Part shown: positions 5,896-7,473 of the stretch, in pieces
How positions within the stretch are numbered: the stretch's first letter is position 1
Layout of the letters: each line of letters opens with the position of its first letter
Assembly: GCA_030040515.1 (NCBI GenBank)
Contig: JASHTO010000531.1
Coordinates: 1 to 7,473, forward strand
Direction of reading: 5' to 3'
Length of the DNA stretch: 7,473 nt
Source of the DNA: Terriglobia bacterium
GTDB taxonomy: Bacteria; Acidobacteriota; Terriglobia; UBA7540
The notes under the pieces: model-generated
Told to the model about the DNA's origin: nothing
The model's database searches: none
The model's input: only the letters and a program-made list of their open reading frames with translations
Position numbers and translations under genes: made by a program

Positions 5896-5933
5896 CCCTT
5901 GTCCCGTATCCCTTAACCCTCATCCCTAATCCC
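5896..5933 (-). repeat. Six-tract G3N4 heptad array, potential G-quadruplex, upstream of the MFS gene
   Basis: On the plus strand CCC tracts begin at 5896, 5903, 5910, 5917, 5924 and 5931, an exact 7-nt period over 38 bp, with different AT-rich 4-nt spacers. The minus strand is therefore (GGGN4)5GGG, for example GGGATTA and GGGATGA, which fits the usual G3-N1-7 quadruplex rule with two tracts to spare. The array ends one base before the MFS start codon, so the transporter mRNA has C-tracts in place of a Shine-Dalgarno sequence. Confidence 0.75.
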
Positions 5934-5934
5934 G

Positions 5935-7116
5935 ATGGATCTCATCGTTATTGCCATCCTCTTCCTCCTTCTCTTTCTGGGATTAGCCGACAACCAGATG
6001 ATTGCGGCGCTCCTGCCGGCTTTGGTCAAGTCGCTCCGCGTCGATGTCTCAACGGCGGGGCTCCTGGTGGTGGTGTATTCGGTGGCGGCGGCCGTAGCGT
6101 CATTTTTTTCCGGCACACTTTCGGACCACTTCGGCCGGCGGCGATTTCTGCTGGCGGGGGCGGCGGTTTTTGCCGTGGCTTCCTGGGCGGCCAGTGAGAG
6201 CCGCACGTTTAATCAGCTTTTGCTGGCCCGCGTCCTGACGGGTCTGGCGGCGGGAACGCTCTCAACCTGCTCGGTCACCTTCGCTGCGGACTGGTTCGCC
6301 TACAACGTTCGCGGACGGGCCATCGGGTTGATCTCCACGGCCTATTTCGCCGCGCCCATTCTCGGTGTGCCGATTGCCGCGCAGATTGCCGACCGCTTCG
6401 GCTGGCAACGGTCGTTCCTCTTCTTCGCAGGTCTTGCGGTGGTTTGCGCGCTGGCCTCGTTCCGGCTGCCTCCCGAGCGATTAAACCCTCAGCCGTCAGG
6501 TGACAAGTTGCGAAGGGTAGGCCAATCCTTTCGTTCATTCCTCTCCCGCCGCGACACCTCTGCGGCTTTGGTGATTTCCTTCCTGGTGTCGGGAGGTTTG
6601 GTAGGATTCTTGACCTACATCGGGGAGTGGCTGAACATCAAATTTGGCCTTCCAACGCGCACCATCGGCTGGGTTTTTATGCTGGGCGGGTGCGTGGCGG
6701 TTCTGACCGCACCCTTGGGTGGAATTCTTTCCGACCGGATGGGGAAACGCGACATCTGCATCGCCAGCAATGTGCTGCTGGCGGTTGCTGTTGTATTCGT
6801 CCCGTTCTTACCCTGGGGAATCGCCTTGCTCGGCGTGTTTGCGCTTGCCAGCCTGGGCGCGGCATTCCGCCAGGGGCCTTTGACGGCCCTGATGACGGAA
6901 ATGGTCCCCGCCGCGCAGCGCGGATCATTCATTGCCTTGCGGAATATTGCGTCCCAGATGGGAATCGGCGCCACCGCTTACGTGGGCGGAGTGCTCTTTC
7001 AGAACTCAGGGTACGGAGCCGTGACCACACTCTGCGCAATCATGACGGCACTCGTGGTCGTATTGCTCGCGACCCACATTGTGGAACCGCGCGGGGAAGA
7101 AGGCGAAGCTGCCTAG
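5935..7116 (+). CDS. MFS transporter, probably a DHA1-type efflux pump
   Basis: A 393-residue major facilitator with about 12 hydrophobic helices and a longer cytoplasmic loop near 180-208. Motif A, between helices 2 and 3, is GTLSDHFGRRR (60-70); its echo in the second half is GGILSDRMGKR (262-272). Helix 1 carries Asp19 in LADNQMIAALLPAL, a drug:H+ antiporter-type feature, and the region 139-149 (AAPILGVPIAA) resembles the antiporter motif C in helix 5. This suggests export of a small molecule, but the substrate cannot be read from the sequence. The length is complete, with a short acidic tail (EPRGEEGEAA). ATG 5935 gives the right position for helix 1 but has no Shine-Dalgarno. It follows the AhpD-like gene by 143 bp, which hold only the heptad repeats and a doubtful 37-codon frame. 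Confidence 0.92.
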   Translation: MDLIVIAILFLLLFLGLADNQMIAALLPALVKSLRVDVSTAGLLVVVYSVAAAVASFFSGTLSDHFGRRRFLLAGAAVFAVASWAASESRTFNQLLLARVLTGLAAGTLSTCSVTFAADWFAYNVRGRAIGLISTAYFAAPILGVPIAAQIADRFGWQRSFLFFAGLAVVCALASFRLPPERLNPQPSGDKLRRVGQSFRSFLSRRDTSAALVISFLVSGGLVGFLTYIGEWLNIKFGLPTRTIGWVFMLGGCVAVLTAPLGGILSDRMGKRDICIASNVLLAVAVVFVPFLPWGIALLGVFALASLGAAFRQGPLTALMTEMVPAAQRGSFIALRNIASQMGIGATAYVGGVLFQNSGYGAVTTLCAIMTALVVVLLATHIVEPRGEEGEAA

Positions 7117-7123
7117 ACTTCCG

Positions 7124-7142
7124 CCGATTGTAATATAATCGG
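7124..7142 (+). promoter_or_regulatory. -10 box inside a small palindrome before the two-gene cassette
   Basis: A consensus TATAAT lies at 7134-7139, 8 nt before the ATG at 7148, so a transcript started from it would be nearly leaderless. It overlaps an inverted repeat, CCGATT (7124-7129) and AATCGG (7137-7142) with a 7-nt spacer. No good -35 box is present. An operator over the -10 box would suit autoregulation of a toxin-antitoxin-like pair, but the 6-bp arms are short and this is inference. Confidence 0.4.
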
Positions 7143-7147
7143 GCTGA

Positions 7148-7390
7148 ATGCGCGTGAATTCATCCAAACAGCGCAGATTCAGGAAGGGAGCAAAAGCCCT
7201 TTCCGGCTCCCGGTCGTCCACGCACAGCAGTGATGGGGTGGATCTGACGCTAATTCGATGGATGCTTTCGCTCACTCCAGTTGAACGCTTGAAAGTCGCA
7301 CAGGAAAATGCCCGTGCAATCATGAGGCTCCGCAGTGGAAACCCCGAATTATCTCGCACTCCTCCGAGCACTGCGAAGAAAACGCATTAA
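7148..7390 (+). CDS. Small basic/helical protein paired with a nucleotidyltransferase
   Basis: Eighty residues. The first 29 are basic and serine-rich (RVNSSKQRRFRKGAK) and may be disordered. The middle, GVDLTLIRWMLSLTPVERLKVAQENARAIMRLR (about 30-62), is an amphipathic helical segment, and the tail is polar. I recall short proteins with the VDL.LIRWML.L(T/S)P.ERL pattern lying directly before predicted nucleotidyltransferases in Acidobacteriota and other soil bacteria. Here too the downstream gene begins inside it, overlapping by 56 nt. An internal GTG at 7238 would yield just the conserved helical part. No Shine-Dalgarno is seen for ATG 7148; the TATAAT at 7134 suggests a leaderless message. 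The function is unproven; it may be the partner of the nucleotidyltransferase. Confidence 0.68.
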   Translation: MRVNSSKQRRFRKGAKALSGSRSSTHSSDGVDLTLIRWMLSLTPVERLKVAQENARAIMRLRSGNPELSRTPPSTAKKTH

Positions 7391-7473
7391 CTTCATCGTG
7401 GTTGGCGGCGTTGCGGGCGTCTTACAGGGTGCTCCAATCGCAACATTCGATCTGGATGTAGTCCATTCGCGGA
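7335..7473 (+). CDS. Nucleotidyltransferase-fold protein, N-terminal part (cut by window edge)
   Basis: Forty-six codons from GTG 7335-7337 to the right edge. They read ETPNYLALLRALRRKRINFI, then VVGGVAGVLQGAP and TFDLDVVHSR. The Gly-Gly (24-25) followed by Asp39-x-Asp41 is the nucleotidyltransferase signature with a metal-binding DxD, as in the AbiEii/MNT and DUF6036-like groups. GTG is the only usable start: a stop lies in frame at 7323-7325, and GAGG (7324-7327) is 7 nt upstream. It overlaps the 80-residue gene by 56 nt in a different frame, implying coupled translation. Members of this superfamily include toxins, antitoxins that AMPylate the toxin, and antibiotic-modifying enzymes; the truncated piece does not decide between them. 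Confidence 0.82.
   Translation, partial: METPNYLALLRALRRKRINFIVVGGVAGVLQGAPIATFDLDVVHSR

Noticed and set aside
5816..5929. Possible 37-codon gene (MDGGKVDSIK...) between the AhpD-like and MFS genes
   Set aside because: An AGGG sits just upstream, but its last third is encoded by the CCC heptads and no motif is recognisable, so a chance frame is more likely.
6627..7133. Plus-strand frame of 168 codons inside the MFS gene
   Set aside because: It is out of frame with a clear 12-helix transporter and has an Arg/His/Gly-rich shadow composition.

Overview
The window is a 7.5 kb piece of a moderately GC-rich bacterial chromosome. An Acidobacteriota or related soil-type lineage is the best guess. 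It rests on the nuo gene order, the small FNTD...HIQTE-type protein, the thiamine-type sulfur carrier and the style of the intergenic repeats. It is inferred without a database search.

Left part (1-3255, all minus strand): the front of a respiratory complex I operon, read right to left as nuoA, nuoC, nuoD, nuoE and the first 66 codons of nuoF, which runs off the left edge. A good sigma70-type promoter (TTGACA, 18 nt, TATAGT) lies upstream of nuoA. nuoB, which normally sits between nuoA and nuoC, is missing; its place is a gap of about 160 bp carrying three copies of a GATGATCAG palindromic unit. The nuoD-nuoE gap of 315 bp holds a 187-bp MITE-like element with 27-bp terminal inverted repeats and nested palindromes.

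Middle part (3404-5791, plus strand, divergent from nuoA): a 90-residue conserved-looking small protein, a ThiS/MoaD-type sulfur carrier with an unusual 24-residue tail after its Gly-Gly-Gly end, a LytS-type membrane histidine kinase overlapping it by 4 nt (ATGA), and an AhpD/CMD-type CxxCxxxH protein. No response regulator is adjacent.

Right part (5935-7473, plus strand): a 12-helix MFS transporter, then a two-gene cassette consisting of an 80-residue basic/helical protein overlapping by 56 nt the start of a nucleotidyltransferase cut by the right edge. The cassette looks like a toxin-antitoxin-type pair with its own palindromic -10 region.

The most unusual feature is a recurring architecture. 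Three separate intergenic gaps (nuoE-nuoF, nuoD-nuoE, AhpD-MFS) each carry 7-nt-period repeats just after the upstream stop codon. Each also carries complementary 7-nt-period repeats near or directly against the next start codon, and no Shine-Dalgarno sequence is visible. The heptamer differs from gap to gap, but the layout is the same.
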